Shown here one piece after another: positions 24,651 to 33,775 of a stretch of 64,000 bases of DNA. Both the position numbers and the translations under genes were made by a program. The notes below the pieces were generated by a model. The model saw only the letters and a list, made by a program, of their open reading frames with translations, was not told where the DNA came from and did not search any database. Origin of the DNA: Lysobacter sp. Root494 (GTDB lineage Bacteria; Pseudomonadota; Gammaproteobacteria; Xanthomonadales; Xanthomonadaceae); contig NZ_LMFH01000006.1 in assembly GCF_001427225.1 (NCBI RefSeq), forward strand, positions 124,001 to 188,000, written 5' to 3'. How positions within the stretch are numbered: position 1 is the stretch's first letter; the number at the start of each line of letters is the position of its first letter.

Positions 24651-25337
24651 GTGGCCAGTCCTCGAGCTCCAGCGCCGTCGCGCCCCGCCAAACGCGCCAA
24701 GGTCCCCCGCAAGCGCACTCCAGGCCGTCCGACCGGCGACAGCCCCGACCTGCGCGCCCGCCTGCTGGACGCCGCCATCGCCTGCTTCACCCACGACGGC
24801 ATTGCCGCCACTTCGTTGCGCGCCATCGCGACCGAAGGCGCGGTCACGCCTGCGCTGCTGCACTACTACTTCGGTGATAAGAACCAGCTGGTTGACGCGC
24901 TCGTCGCCGAGCGGCTGCTACCCGTACTCGCCGAGATGCGCGGCGTCGTGGAAGGCGCCAGCGACGACGTCACGGCGCTGATCGCCGGGTTTGTCCGCAA
25001 GATGAGCGAAATGATCGAGCGACATCCCTGGTGGCCGGCGCTGTGGGTGCGCGAAGTGCTGTGCGAGGGCGGCGTGCTGCGTGAACTCGTCATCTCGCGC
25101 GTCGGCCCACAGATTCCGCAATTGCTTGCAACACGCTTCGCCGAAGCACAACAGCAGGGACGGCTGAATCCGAATCTCGATCCGCGGCTGCTGGTGGTAT
25201 CGCTGATCGGGCTCACGTTGTTTCCCGCTGCGGGTGCGCCGATCTGGCGCGGCATCTTCAATGCCGGCGACATCGATGCCGTGAACATCCGCGATCACGC
25301 GATCGCGTTGCTCGATCACGGGGTGCAGGTCAGCTGA
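24651..25337 (+). CDS. TetR family regulator (CecR-like) of the adjacent efflux operon
   Basis: A 228-residue repressor. The N-terminal helix-turn-helix domain is clear: RARLLDAAIACFTHDGIAATSLRAIATEGAVTPALLHYYFGDKNQLVDAL. The C-terminal ligand domain contains HPWWPALWVREVLCEGGVLREL, as in TetR proteins that sit next to HlyD-ABC exporters (E. coli CecR with ybhGFSR has the same gene order). The start is GTG at 24651; no good ribosome binding site is visible, and the first 20 residues are Pro/Arg/Ala-rich, so the true start could be further downstream. The adaptor gene follows ten bases after its stop. The inducer is unknown. Confidence 0.88.
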   Translation: MASPRAPAPSRPAKRAKVPRKRTPGRPTGDSPDLRARLLDAAIACFTHDGIAATSLRAIATEGAVTPALLHYYFGDKNQLVDALVAERLLPVLAEMRGVVEGASDDVTALIAGFVRKMSEMIERHPWWPALWVREVLCEGGVLRELVISRVGPQIPQLLATRFAEAQQQGRLNPNLDPRLLVVSLIGLTLFPAAGAPIWRGIFNAGDIDAVNIRDHAIALLDHGVQVS

Positions 25338-25347
25338 CGGAGGCTCC

Positions 25348-26298
25348 ATGGTTTCGAAGCGACACATGCTGCTGGTCACGTTCGCATTCGTGCTGTGCGG
25401 CTGCGATGAGGCACCGCCGCAGGCATTGGGAACGCTCGAATACGACCGCATCACCCTGCCCGCACCGGCGGCCGAACGCATCGTCGAAATCAGCGTGCAC
25501 GAAGGGCAAAAGGTCACGGCTGGCCAATCGCTGCTCAAGCTCGAACCTACGCGAGTCGAGTCGACCACCATCGCCGCACGCCAGGAAGCGCAGCGCCAGC
25601 GCGAAGCCCTGCAGGAGCTCGAAGCCGGTGCGCGCAGCGAAACCATCGCACAGGCCCGCGCGCAACTTGCGGCCGCGCAGGCGCAGGCGCGCGATGCACG
25701 CGCGTACTACGCCCGTGTGCAGCCGCTGGGCGTGCGAAAACTGATCGCCGCCGCGGACGTCGATCGCGCCCGCGCTGCCGCAAGCAGCGCCGCTGCGCAG
25801 GTGCGTACGACGCAGGCGGCGTTGGCAGAACTCGAAAACGGCACGCGACCGGAACGCATCGCGCAAGGCGAAGCGGCCGCGCGGGCCGCCGAAGCGCAGG
25901 CCAGCGCGCAACAGGTCACGCTCGACAAACTCAATGTTGTCGCTCCGCGCGCCGGGCGTGTCGATTCATTGCCGTACCGGCTAGGCGACCAGGCGCCGGT
26001 CGGCGCGCCGCTGGCGATTCTTCTGGCCGGCGAGGCACCGTATGCGCGCGTGTATGTGCCGGAACCCATTCGCGTAAACGTCAAAGTGGGACAGAAGGCG
26101 CGCGTCTTCATCGAAGGGCGCGACGAAGCCGTTACCGGCACCGTACGCATGGTTCGAAGCGAACCCAGCTTCACGCCGTACTACGCCCTCATCGGCGAGG
26201 ACGCCGCGCGACTGAGCTATCTCGCAGAAATCCAGCTCGACAAGGCGGCCGGCGAACTGCCGGCAGGATTGCCGGTGCGCGTCGAATTCGAGCCATGA
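25348..26298 (+). CDS. HlyD family periplasmic adaptor (YbhG-like), lipoprotein
   Basis: A 316-residue membrane-fusion protein that links an inner-membrane ABC exporter to the outer membrane. The lipobox is FVLCGC with Cys near residue 19. Domain order: biotinyl-lipoyl strand (PAAERIVEISVHEGQKVTAGQSLLKLEPT), a long alanine/glutamine-rich coiled coil (about residues 75-190), then the second lipoyl half (VVAPRAGRVDSLPYRLGDQAPVG) and a beta-barrel (VRMVRSEPSFTPYYAL). GGAGG lies five bases before the ATG. Its stop overlaps the start of the ATPase gene. Confidence 0.93.
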   Translation: MVSKRHMLLVTFAFVLCGCDEAPPQALGTLEYDRITLPAPAAERIVEISVHEGQKVTAGQSLLKLEPTRVESTTIAARQEAQRQREALQELEAGARSETIAQARAQLAAAQAQARDARAYYARVQPLGVRKLIAAADVDRARAAASSAAAQVRTTQAALAELENGTRPERIAQGEAAARAAEAQASAQQVTLDKLNVVAPRAGRVDSLPYRLGDQAPVGAPLAILLAGEAPYARVYVPEPIRVNVKVGQKARVFIEGRDEAVTGTVRMVRSEPSFTPYYALIGEDAARLSYLAEIQLDKAAGELPAGLPVRVEFEP

Positions 26299-27248
26299 AC
26301 ACCGCGGCCGATGACGCGATCCGTGCGCGTGGACTGACCAAGCAGTTCGGCAGCCTGGTCGCTGTCGATCATGTCGATCTCACCGTGCCGAAGGCGCATG
26401 TCTACGGCTTTCTCGGCCCGAACGGTTCCGGCAAGACCACCACCATCCGCATGCTGTGCGGTCTGCTTGCACCAACCTCCGGTGATATCGAAGTTCTGGG
26501 CCTGCGCATTCCCGAACAATCCGAAGCGCTGCTGCGCCGGATCGGCTACATGACGCAGAAGTTCTCGCTGTTCGAAGATCTCAGCGTGCGCGAGAACCTG
26601 GAATTCCTTGCGGCCGTGCAGGACATTCCGAAGGCGCGCGCCGCACGCCGCATCGACGAAGTCGTCCAGCGCTATCACTTCGAGGACCGGCAGAAGCAGC
26701 TCGCTGGCACCATGAGCGGCGGGCAGAAGCAGCGTCTTGCGCTCGCCGGGGCCGTGATCCATGAGCCCGAGCTGCTGTTCCTAGATGAGCCCACCAGCGC
26801 CGTGGATCCAGAGTCGCGTCGCGACTTCTGGGAAAAACTCTTCGAACTGGCAGATGCCGGCACTACGATTCTCGTTTCGACGCACTACATGGACGAGGCC
26901 GAGCGATGCCATCGCATCGCGATCCTCGACCAGGGCGCGCTCGTCGCCGACGGAACGCCCGCCCAGCTCACGGGTGAACTCGACGGCCGCACGCTGCTGG
27001 TGACTGCAGCCCAGCCGCGTCGCGCGCAGGCGTTGTTGCTGCAGCAGGATGGAGTGATCAGTGTCGCGCAGATCGGTAACACGCTGCGCGTCCTCACCGA
27101 AGCCGATGGTGGCGCCGCGGCACGATTGCACTCGGCGTTATCGGACGCGGGCGTACAGGGTGGAGTATCGCCCGTGCATGCCAACCTGGAAGACGTTTTC
27201 GTCGCGGCCACGCGCGGGCGCGAAGACGCACGGGCACATGCCGCATGA
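26295..27248 (+). CDS. ABC exporter ATP-binding protein
   Basis: A 317-residue ATPase for the exporter. Walker A is GPNGSGKTTT, the Q-loop region is GYMTQKFSLFEDLSVRENL, the signature is MSGGQKQRLALA, Walker B is LLFLDEPTSAVD, and the H-loop is STHYMDEAERC. It is a single-domain ATPase, whereas E. coli YbhF is a tandem fusion. The C-terminal 80 residues are the usual extension of drug/antibiotic exporter ATPases. It overlaps the genes before and after it by four bases (ATGA), so the cassette is translationally coupled. Confidence 0.95.
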   Translation: MNTAADDAIRARGLTKQFGSLVAVDHVDLTVPKAHVYGFLGPNGSGKTTTIRMLCGLLAPTSGDIEVLGLRIPEQSEALLRRIGYMTQKFSLFEDLSVRENLEFLAAVQDIPKARAARRIDEVVQRYHFEDRQKQLAGTMSGGQKQRLALAGAVIHEPELLFLDEPTSAVDPESRRDFWEKLFELADAGTTILVSTHYMDEAERCHRIAILDQGALVADGTPAQLTGELDGRTLLVTAAQPRRAQALLLQQDGVISVAQIGNTLRVLTEADGGAAARLHSALSDAGVQGGVSPVHANLEDVFVAATRGREDARAHAA

Positions 27249-28354
27249 ACTGGCGCAGGCTCGGCGCGATCATGCTGAAGGAGTTGCGGCAGATGCGCCG
27301 CGACCGCATCACGCTGGCGATGATCGTCGGCATTCCGGTGATGCAGCTGGTGCTGTTCGGTTACGCGATCAACCTCAACCTGCGCGGTCTCGACGCCGTG
27401 ATCGTCGACCAGGCGGGAACCGGCGCGTCGCGCGCACTGGTGATGGACCTGCTTGCGACCGGCGTCATCCGCCCGACGAGCGAGGCGGCTACGCCGCAGG
27501 AAGCGATGGAGCTGCTCCGGCGCGGGCGCATCAGCGTGGGTGTCGTCGTCCCCGCCGATTTCGAACGAAGGCGCGCCGAAGGCCGCGAAGCCGTGCAGGT
27601 GCTGGTCGATGGCAGCGACACCGTCGTGCAGAGCGCGGCCATCCAGCTGGCGCAGATGCCGCTCGACAGTTCCTCGTACGTTGCACAGCTCACCGGTGCG
27701 CGCGAAACAACGCCGCGACAGATCAGCGTGGTCGCCTTCTACAACCCGGAACGCCGTTCCGCGGTGAACATCGTGCCAGGGCTGATCGGCGTGATCCTGA
27801 CGATGACGATGGTGCTGTTCACCGGCGTCGCCATCGTGCGCGAACGCGAGCGCGGCAACATGGAGTTGCTGATCGCCACGCCACTGAGCCGCAGCGAACT
27901 GATGATCGGCAAGGTGCTGCCCTATGCGGCGATCGGCCTGATCCAGACCACGGTCGTGCTTGCACTGGGGCTGACCTTGTTCAAGGTGCCGATCCGCGGC
28001 AGTGCGCTTGACGTCTACCTCGCCGCGGTGCTGCTGATCCTCGCCAACCTCACCTTGGGCCTGCTGATTTCGACGAAGGCGAAGTCGCAGTTCCAGGCGA
28101 TGCAGATGACGTTCTTCGTCTTCCTGCCGTCGATCCTGCTGTCCGGCTTCATGTTTCCGTTTGCCGGCATGCCGCGCATCGTGCAGTGGATCGCCGAAAT
28201 CCTGCCGCTCACGCATTTCCTGCGCCTGATTCGCGGCGTGATGCTGCGCGGCGCCGGATTGTTCGAACTGTGGCCGGACGTCCTGGCGCTGATAGCGTTC
28301 ACCGCTGTGATGATGACGCTGGCGATCAGCCGCTTCCGCAAGCGCCTGGATTGA
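27245..28354 (+). CDS. ABC-2 type exporter permease (YbhS/YbhR-like)
   Basis: A 369-residue inner-membrane permease: one N-terminal helix (AMIVGIPVMQLVLFGYAIN), a periplasmic loop of about 150 residues, then five C-terminal helices with VRERERGNMELLIATPLSRSELMIGK, the conserved coupling segment of ABC-2 proteins, and FFVFLPSILLSGFMFPF. Only one permease gene is present, so the exporter is probably a homodimer, unlike the YbhS/YbhR pair. Substrate unknown; small toxic compounds are likely from family and from the TetR gene at the head of the operon. Confidence 0.93.
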   Translation: MNWRRLGAIMLKELRQMRRDRITLAMIVGIPVMQLVLFGYAINLNLRGLDAVIVDQAGTGASRALVMDLLATGVIRPTSEAATPQEAMELLRRGRISVGVVVPADFERRRAEGREAVQVLVDGSDTVVQSAAIQLAQMPLDSSSYVAQLTGARETTPRQISVVAFYNPERRSAVNIVPGLIGVILTMTMVLFTGVAIVRERERGNMELLIATPLSRSELMIGKVLPYAAIGLIQTTVVLALGLTLFKVPIRGSALDVYLAAVLLILANLTLGLLISTKAKSQFQAMQMTFFVFLPSILLSGFMFPFAGMPRIVQWIAEILPLTHFLRLIRGVMLRGAGLFELWPDVLALIAFTAVMMTLAISRFRKRLD

Positions 28355-28451
28355 TCCGGCTGCGGCATGACGCCCGATCCTGCAAGGCGGTTCGCTTGCA
28401 CCCGGCTGCCCACTTGTCCAAAGTCGCCGGATTCGGACATGGAGGCGGGAC

Positions 28452-30116
28452 ATGGGCGCGATCAACCGGGCACTTGCAGCGGCGTTTCTGGGAATGTTGG
28501 CGACCACGCCGGCACTGGCGGAAGTAACCGTGCTGACCGCCGCGCGCATCCACACCATGGATACGGCGCTCCCGCGAGCGGAGGCGATGGCCTTCGACGA
28601 AAACGGACGCATCCTCGCCATTGGCGATGCGAAGGAATTGCGCAAGCGTTATCCAGCTGCCCGTCGGCTCGATGTAGGCGATGCAACCGTGATCCCGGGT
28701 TTGATCGATGCCCACGCGCACGTGTCCGGCCTGGGCATGACGCATCTCACCGCCGATCTCGTCGGCACGGGCAGCAAGGATGAGGTGTTGCGACGGCTGC
28801 GCGAATTCGCAGCGACATTGCCTAAGGAAGCCTGGCTGATCGGCCATGGTTGGGACCAGAATGACTGGACCGACAAGCGCTTTCCCAGCGCCGCTGATCT
28901 GGATGTCGCGTTCCCCGACAGGCCGGTCTGGCTGGAGCGTGTCGATGGCCATGCCGGATGGGCGAACACCGCCGCGATGCGCGCGGTGAGGCGCGACCTC
29001 AAAGGCAACTGGCAGCCCGACGGCGGACGCATCGAGCGCGATGCGAAAGGAAATCCGACCGGCATCCTGGTCGACGCCGCGATGGATATCGTCAACGATG
29101 CACGCCCGCCGCTGGATGAAGCCACGGCTGAGCGTGCCCTCGTGCTAGGCATGCGCGATGCAGTCGAACACGGTCTCACCGGCGTGCACGATGCCGGCAT
29201 TCCGCTGACGGAACTCGATCGCTATCGCCGCCTGGCCGACCGCGGAGAGATGCCGCTGCGCATCACCGCGATGGCCGCGGGCGATGGCGATGCGCTCGAC
29301 AAGCTCTGTCATGACGGCCTGTACCGGCATCCTTCCGGACGCCTGCAGATGCGCACGGTCAAGCTCTACGCGGATGGCGCGCTGGGCAGTCGCGGTGCTG
29401 CGTTGCTGGCCGATTACAGCGACGATCACGACAATCGCGGATTGATGCTGAGCTCGCCCGCCGACCTGTTTCGTATCGCCGCCAAGGCGAAGGGGTGCGG
29501 CGTGCAGGTCGCGACGCACGCGATCGGCGATCGTGGCAATCACGAAGTTCTGCAGGCATATGCGCACGCGCTCGGCGCGGACGTGGCAGGCGACCACCGA
29601 TGGCGCATCGAGCACGCGCAAGTGCTCGCCCCGGCGGATCTTTCGCGGCTTGCGCAGATGCACGTGATCGCCTCGATGCAGCCGACCCACGCGACCAGCG
29701 ACATGCCATGGGCGCAGGATCGGATTGGGCCGGAGCGCATCGTTGGCGCCTATGCGTGGCGTCAGTTGCGCGACAGCGGAGCGCGATTGGCGCTGGGTTC
29801 GGATTTCCCGGTCGAATCCGTCGATCCGCGCCTTGGCCTGTACGCCGCCGCGACGCGCACTGATGCCGAAGGCAAGCCGGCCGGCGGCTGGATGCCGCAG
29901 GAAAAGCTGACCGCATTCGAAGCGCTGCGAGGCTTTACGCTCGATGCGGCCCATGCCGGATTTTCCGAGGACGAAGTCGGCAGTCTTGCTGTCGGCAAGC
30001 GCGCGGACTTCGTTGTAATCGCGGAAGATCCGTTGGCGATCGACCCGGCGCAGCTGCGCAATCTCACCGTGCAAGCGACGTATGTCGATGGCGAGGCGGT
30101 GTATCGCAGGAAGTAG
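28452..30116 (+). CDS. Exported YtcJ-like amidohydrolase
   Basis: A 554-residue metal-dependent amidohydrolase with a signal peptide (NRALAAAFLGMLATTPALA). Family marks: an N-terminal composite domain (TVLTAARIHTMD), metal ligands in VIPGLIDAHAHVSG, KLYADGALGSRGA, ATHAIGDRG, RIEHAQV, SMQPTHATSDM and LALGSDFPVE, and the C-terminal GSLAVGKRADFVVI. GGAGG precedes the ATG. YtcJ-type enzymes cleave N-acyl or formamide bonds; the substrate is not predictable. It is 97 bp downstream of the exporter cassette on the same strand, possibly cotranscribed. Confidence 0.9.
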   Translation: MGAINRALAAAFLGMLATTPALAEVTVLTAARIHTMDTALPRAEAMAFDENGRILAIGDAKELRKRYPAARRLDVGDATVIPGLIDAHAHVSGLGMTHLTADLVGTGSKDEVLRRLREFAATLPKEAWLIGHGWDQNDWTDKRFPSAADLDVAFPDRPVWLERVDGHAGWANTAAMRAVRRDLKGNWQPDGGRIERDAKGNPTGILVDAAMDIVNDARPPLDEATAERALVLGMRDAVEHGLTGVHDAGIPLTELDRYRRLADRGEMPLRITAMAAGDGDALDKLCHDGLYRHPSGRLQMRTVKLYADGALGSRGAALLADYSDDHDNRGLMLSSPADLFRIAAKAKGCGVQVATHAIGDRGNHEVLQAYAHALGADVAGDHRWRIEHAQVLAPADLSRLAQMHVIASMQPTHATSDMPWAQDRIGPERIVGAYAWRQLRDSGARLALGSDFPVESVDPRLGLYAAATRTDAEGKPAGGWMPQEKLTAFEALRGFTLDAAHAGFSEDEVGSLAVGKRADFVVIAEDPLAIDPAQLRNLTVQATYVDGEAVYRRK

Positions 30117-30136
30117 TAGGCGCGCGATCCGGCTTG

Positions 30137-30220
30137 CGCTTTGTAGAGCCGAGCTTTCTGGGTCGCCTTTAGCTTCGTATTCCCGGAAAAGAGTAACGGC
30201 ACGCTTCGCTCTACAAAGCG
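30137..30220. repeat. Inverted-repeat element with 13-bp ends
   Basis: CGCTTTGTAGAGC at 30137-30149 is matched by its exact reverse complement GCTCTACAAAGCG at 30208-30220, with 58 bases between. The inner sequence encodes nothing recognisable. The GTAG-containing arm resembles the heads of REP/SMAG-type elements of Xanthomonads. Confidence 0.55.
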
Positions 30221-30266
30221 AGTCCAATCGGCTGACGTCCCAAGGGACTGGTGAGTTGGCGGTGCA

Positions 30267-30381
30267 TTTGCCGTTGCCCGTCATTCCCGCGAAAGCGGGA
30301 ATCCAGTGTCTTTCGCAGACAAAATACTCAAGGCAGAGTCGCTGGCTTCCCGCTTCCGCGAGAATCACGAGCAACGGCAAA
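30267..30381. repeat. BIME-like pair of inverted REP palindromes
   Basis: The left unit (30267-30307) holds a perfect palindrome ATTCCCGC-GAAA-GCGGGAAT. The right unit (30343-30381) is an imperfect copy in reverse orientation; the two share about 40 bases including TTTGCCGTTGC at the outer ends. The whole 115-bp block can therefore fold as one long hairpin. It lies between the convergent ends of the amidohydrolase gene and miaB. Confidence 0.7.
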
Positions 30382-30435
30382 GCGCAGAGGCAAAAGAGAA
30401 AGGCAGCGGAGTGCTATGAAGCGCTGCTTCAAACC

Positions 30436-31857
30436 TCATGCCGCCGCTTCGTCAGCCGCCACCACGCGCCCACGCAACGAGTTGCTCATCGCCTCGGTAA
30501 TCGCCACGTCGATGAACTGGCCGACCAACCGCGGATGCCCCGCGAAATTCACCGACCGCATGTTCTCGGTCTTGCCGGTGAGTTCGTTCGGATCCTTCTT
30601 CGACGGACCTTCGACCAGCACCTTCTGCACGCTGCCGACCATCGCATCGCTGATCTCACGCGCCTTGACGTTGATCGTCGCCTGCAAGCGCGACAGCCGC
30701 GCGTGCTTCTCTTCGCTGCTCACGGTGTCTTCAAGGTCCGCCGCGGGCGTGCCTGGGCGGCGCGAGTAGATGAAGGAGAACGACTGGTCGAAGCCGACGT
30801 CCTCGATCAGCTTCATCGTCTTCTCGAAGTCGGCGTCTGTTTCACCGGGAAAGCCGACGATGAAGTCCGATGAGATCGAGATATCCGGACGCACCGCCCG
30901 CAGCTTGCGGATCTTCTGCTTGAACTCCAGCGCGGTGTAGCCGCGTTTCATCGCGGCGAGCACGCGGTCGCTGCCGGCCTGTACGGGTAGGTGCAGGAAA
31001 TTGGCGAGCTTGGGGACGTCGCGATAGGCCTCGACCAGCGAGTCGGAGAACTCCAGCGGGTGCGAGGTGGTGAAGCGGATGCGGCCGATGCCTTCGATCT
31101 CGGCGATCGCACGGATGAGCAGACCGAGGTCTGCGACTTCGCCCTCGCCATAAGGACCGCGATAGGCGTTGACGTTCTGCCCGAGCAGGTTGACCTCGCG
31201 CACGCCCTGCGCGGCGAGGTCGGCGACTTCGACCAGCACGTCCTCGAACGGCCGGCTGATCTCCTCGCCGCGGGTATAGGGCACCACGCAGAACGAGCAG
31301 TACTTGCTGCAGCCTTCCATGATCGAGACGAAGGCCGACGGGCCTTCGGCGCGTGGCTCGGGGAGACGGTCGAACTTTTCGATCTCGGGGAAGCTGATGT
31401 CGACCTGCGGCAGGCCGGTCTCGCGCTTGGCCTGGATGAGTTCGGGCAGGCGATGCAGGGTCTGCGGGCCGAAGACCAGGTCGACGTACGGCGCGCGCTT
31501 GATGATCGCTTCGCCTTCCTGCGATGCAACGCAACCGCCCACGCCGATCACGACTGGCTTGCCGCCTTGCTTGACCCCGTTCTCCTTGAGCAACCTCCAG
31601 CGGCCGAGCTGGCTGAAGACCTTCTCCTGCGCCTTCTCGCGGATCGAGCAGGTGTTGATCAGGATGACGTCGGCTTCCTCGACGTTCGTCGTCAACTCGA
31701 GGCCGTCGCTGGCGGCGAGCACGTCGGCCATCTTCGCCGAGTCGTACTCGTTCATCTGGCAGCCGTGGGTCTCGATGAAGAGCTTGCCGCGAAGGGACGG
31801 GAGCTGCTCGGAGGAAGCGGAGTCGAGCGCGTCCGCCGCAGGGATCTGGTTGGTCAT
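30436..31857 (-). CDS. miaB: tRNA-2-methylthio-N6-dimethylallyladenosine synthase
   Basis: A 473-residue radical-SAM methylthiotransferase that adds a methylthio group to i6A37 of tRNAs. It has the N-terminal UPF0004 domain with cysteines in [22 protein letters not shown] and [11 protein letters not shown] (one iron-sulfur cluster), the radical-SAM motif [18 protein letters not shown] (second cluster), LGQNVNAY, and a C-terminal TRAM domain ([19 protein letters not shown]). No good ribosome binding site is visible before the ATG. In many relatives it heads the phoH operon; here it is separated from phoH by the exporter and amidohydrolase genes. Confidence 0.97.
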   Translation of the reverse strand: MTNQIPAADALDSASSEQLPSLRGKLFIETHGCQMNEYDSAKMADVLAASDGLELTTNVEEADVILINTCSIREKAQEKVFSQLGRWRLLKENGVKQGGKPVVIGVGGCVASQEGEAIIKRAPYVDLVFGPQTLHRLPELIQAKRETGLPQVDISFPEIEKFDRLPEPRAEGPSAFVSIMEGCSKYCSFCVVPYTRGEEISRPFEDVLVEVADLAAQGVREVNLLGQNVNAYRGPYGEGEVADLGLLIRAIAEIEGIGRIRFTTSHPLEFSDSLVEAYRDVPKLANFLHLPVQAGSDRVLAAMKRGYTALEFKQKIRKLRAVRPDISISSDFIVGFPGETDADFEKTMKLIEDVGFDQSFSFIYSRRPGTPAADLEDTVSSEEKHARLSRLQATINVKAREISDAMVGSVQKVLVEGPSKKDPNELTGKTENMRSVNFAGHPRLVGQFIDVAITEAMSNSLRGRVVAADEAAA

Positions 31858-32023
31858 TGGCTTTGGTATCCGGGAGGGCGGCGGTTACTCCGCACCGGGG
31901 CGCGCATTGTAGCGACCGCTGACAGGGGTCGCCGGAGAGGCCGATGGCCGAAACGCGATCCGCGTCGCGTTCATACAAATCAACGACTTGTAAAGCATTT
32001 CCAATGAGGGGATAGTCCGCCGC

Positions 32024-32956
32024 ATGATGGGGATCAGGGGAATTCTGGTAGCTGCGATCGCGCTGGCATCGATGCCTGCGTGGGCGGGCACTGTTTACCG
32101 CTGCGAAAGTCCTGATGGCGGTCGTGCATACGCCAGCAAGAAGGTGAAGGGCGCGGTTTGCGTGGTTGCGGGCCAGTACACGGGCAACGAACGCCGCGCA
32201 CAACCCACGATGACAGGTCCCAGTGCGGGCACGGCGACACCCGCGAGCCCCGTGGCCGGTTCCCCAGCCCTGATCGAAGCATCGACATCGGAGCCGGCTG
32301 CCGCTGATGTGCCGCAAGTTTCTCCGGCGGGAAACGGCAAGCGCCTGGTGCGCGGCCAGGTCTACTCCTACATCAAGGATGGCGTGCGGGTGTACAGCAG
32401 CAAGCCGCCACGTGGCGTCGCGGGCGCGACGGCGATGCGCACCATCAAATACAGTTTCATGGAAACGTGCTACGCGTGTAGCGCACTTCCCGGGGTGAAC
32501 TTCGGCAAGCTCCGGCTGAATACCGAGGCCTATCGCAGTGAAATCGCGGCCGCTGCCACGCAATTCGGCGTGGAAGAGGCGATCGTCCGGGCGATCATCC
32601 ACGCCGAGTCGGCCTACAACGTCAATGCGATGTCCCGCGTGGGTGCGCAGGGCCTGATGCAGCTGATGCCTGCCACGGCCCGCCGCTTCGGCGTCACCAA
32701 CGCATTCGATCCCGCGCAGAACATCCGCGGCGGCGTGCAATACCTGGGCTGGCTGCTCAAGCGCTTCAACGGCGACCTCAAGCTCGCCGCCGCTGGCTAC
32801 AACGCCGGCGAAGGCGCGGTCGACAAGTACAAGGGCGTGCCTCCGTACGCCGAAACCCAGCGCTACGTGCAGCGCGTGGCGGTGCTTGCGGATCGTTACC
32901 GCGGTGCCTCGACCTCCCTCGCTTCGGCGGGAACGGCCGCTGCCGGCTCGCGCTGA
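32024..32956 (+). CDS. Exported lytic transglycosylase (SLT domain)
   Basis: A 310-residue periplasmic enzyme that cleaves the glycan strand of peptidoglycan. After the signal peptide (GILVAAIALASMPAWA) comes a DUF4124-like segment (TVYRCESPDGGRAYAS), a Pro/Ala-rich linker and a second similar segment (GQVYSYIKDGVRVYSSKPP). The SLT domain spans about residues 172-290: catalytic Glu195 in HAESAYN, GAQGLMQLMPATA, then AAAGYNAGEGAVDKYKGVPPYAET. GAGGGG lies upstream of the double ATG. The DUF4124/SLT combination is common in Xanthomonads. Confidence 0.93.
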   Translation: MMGIRGILVAAIALASMPAWAGTVYRCESPDGGRAYASKKVKGAVCVVAGQYTGNERRAQPTMTGPSAGTATPASPVAGSPALIEASTSEPAAADVPQVSPAGNGKRLVRGQVYSYIKDGVRVYSSKPPRGVAGATAMRTIKYSFMETCYACSALPGVNFGKLRLNTEAYRSEIAAAATQFGVEEAIVRAIIHAESAYNVNAMSRVGAQGLMQLMPATARRFGVTNAFDPAQNIRGGVQYLGWLLKRFNGDLKLAAAGYNAGEGAVDKYKGVPPYAETQRYVQRVAVLADRYRGASTSLASAGTAAAGSR

Positions 32957-33022
32957 GCGCCGATCAACCGGCAAAAAGCGGCTCTGCGTTCCGAATCCAG
33001 CGGCTGTTCGGGTTTCGCCGGA

Positions 33023-33052
33023 TTGTCGGGCCATTCACCGTTCCGTTACACT
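33023..33052 (+). promoter_or_regulatory. Candidate sigma-70 promoter of petABC
   Basis: TTGTCG at 33023-33028 and TACACT at 33047-33052 with an 18-base spacer, about 88 bases before the petA start. The same two hexamers with the same spacing precede tRNA-Val at 62063-62092. Confidence 0.5.
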
Positions 33053-33139
33053 TCGCCGTCTTTTTCAGCCGCGAGCCTTCGCCAGTGGCGTCGGCCTGCG
33101 ATGAACTTCGTTTTTCAAGCTTTTGCGGAGTAGTGCCGG

Positions 33140-33772
33140 ATGGCCAACCAAGGGGACAGCCCCGTCAATGAGGGCCGCCGCCGTTTCCTGACAACGACAA
33201 CCGCCGTGGTCGGCGCGGTCGGTGCGGGGTTTGCGGCGGTACCGTTCATCAAGTCGTGGAATCCGAGCGCACGGGCGAAACTCGCCGGTGCTCCGGTCAC
33301 TGCCGACATCACCGGCCTGGTCGAAGGCCAGCGCCTGATCCTGGAATGGCGCGGTCAGCCGATCTGGATCGTCAAGCGCTCCCAGGCGATCCTCACGGCG
33401 TTGCCGACGCTGGATGGCCGCCTGCGCGATCCCAAGTCGGACAACGCCGACCAGCAGCCTGACTACATCAAGAAGGCGAACCCCGAACTGCGCTCGCTGA
33501 AGCCGGAAATCTCCGTGCTCGTCGGCCTGTGTACGCACTTGGGTTGCTCGCCGGAGCTGAAGGCGGAAATCCGTCCCGAACCGTTCGATCCGGAATGGAA
33601 GGGCGGTTACTTCTGCCCCTGCCACAAGTCGCGCTTCGACATGGCCGGCCGCGTGTTCCAGGGCGTGCCCGCACCGACGAACCTCAAGGTTCCGCCGCAC
33701 TACTACGAAAACGACACCACGATCATCATCGGTGTTGATCCCTCGTCGTCGAACAGCGCGGGAGCCGCATAA
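33140..33772 (+). CDS. petA: Ubiquinol-cytochrome c reductase iron-sulfur (Rieske) subunit
   Basis: A 210-residue Rieske protein of the cytochrome bc1 complex, which passes electrons from ubiquinol to cytochrome c1. It starts with a twin-arginine type signal/anchor (NEGRRRFLTTTTAVVGAVGAG). The 2Fe-2S ligands are Cys131 and His133 in CTHLGC and Cys159 and His162 in CPCHKSRFD; Cys136 and Cys161 form the stabilising disulfide. It is the first gene of petABC, three bases ahead of petB. Confidence 0.98.
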   Translation: MANQGDSPVNEGRRRFLTTTTAVVGAVGAGFAAVPFIKSWNPSARAKLAGAPVTADITGLVEGQRLILEWRGQPIWIVKRSQAILTALPTLDGRLRDPKSDNADQQPDYIKKANPELRSLKPEISVLVGLCTHLGCSPELKAEIRPEPFDPEWKGGYFCPCHKSRFDMAGRVFQGVPAPTNLKVPPHYYENDTTIIIGVDPSSSNSAGAA

Positions 33773-33775
33773 GTC

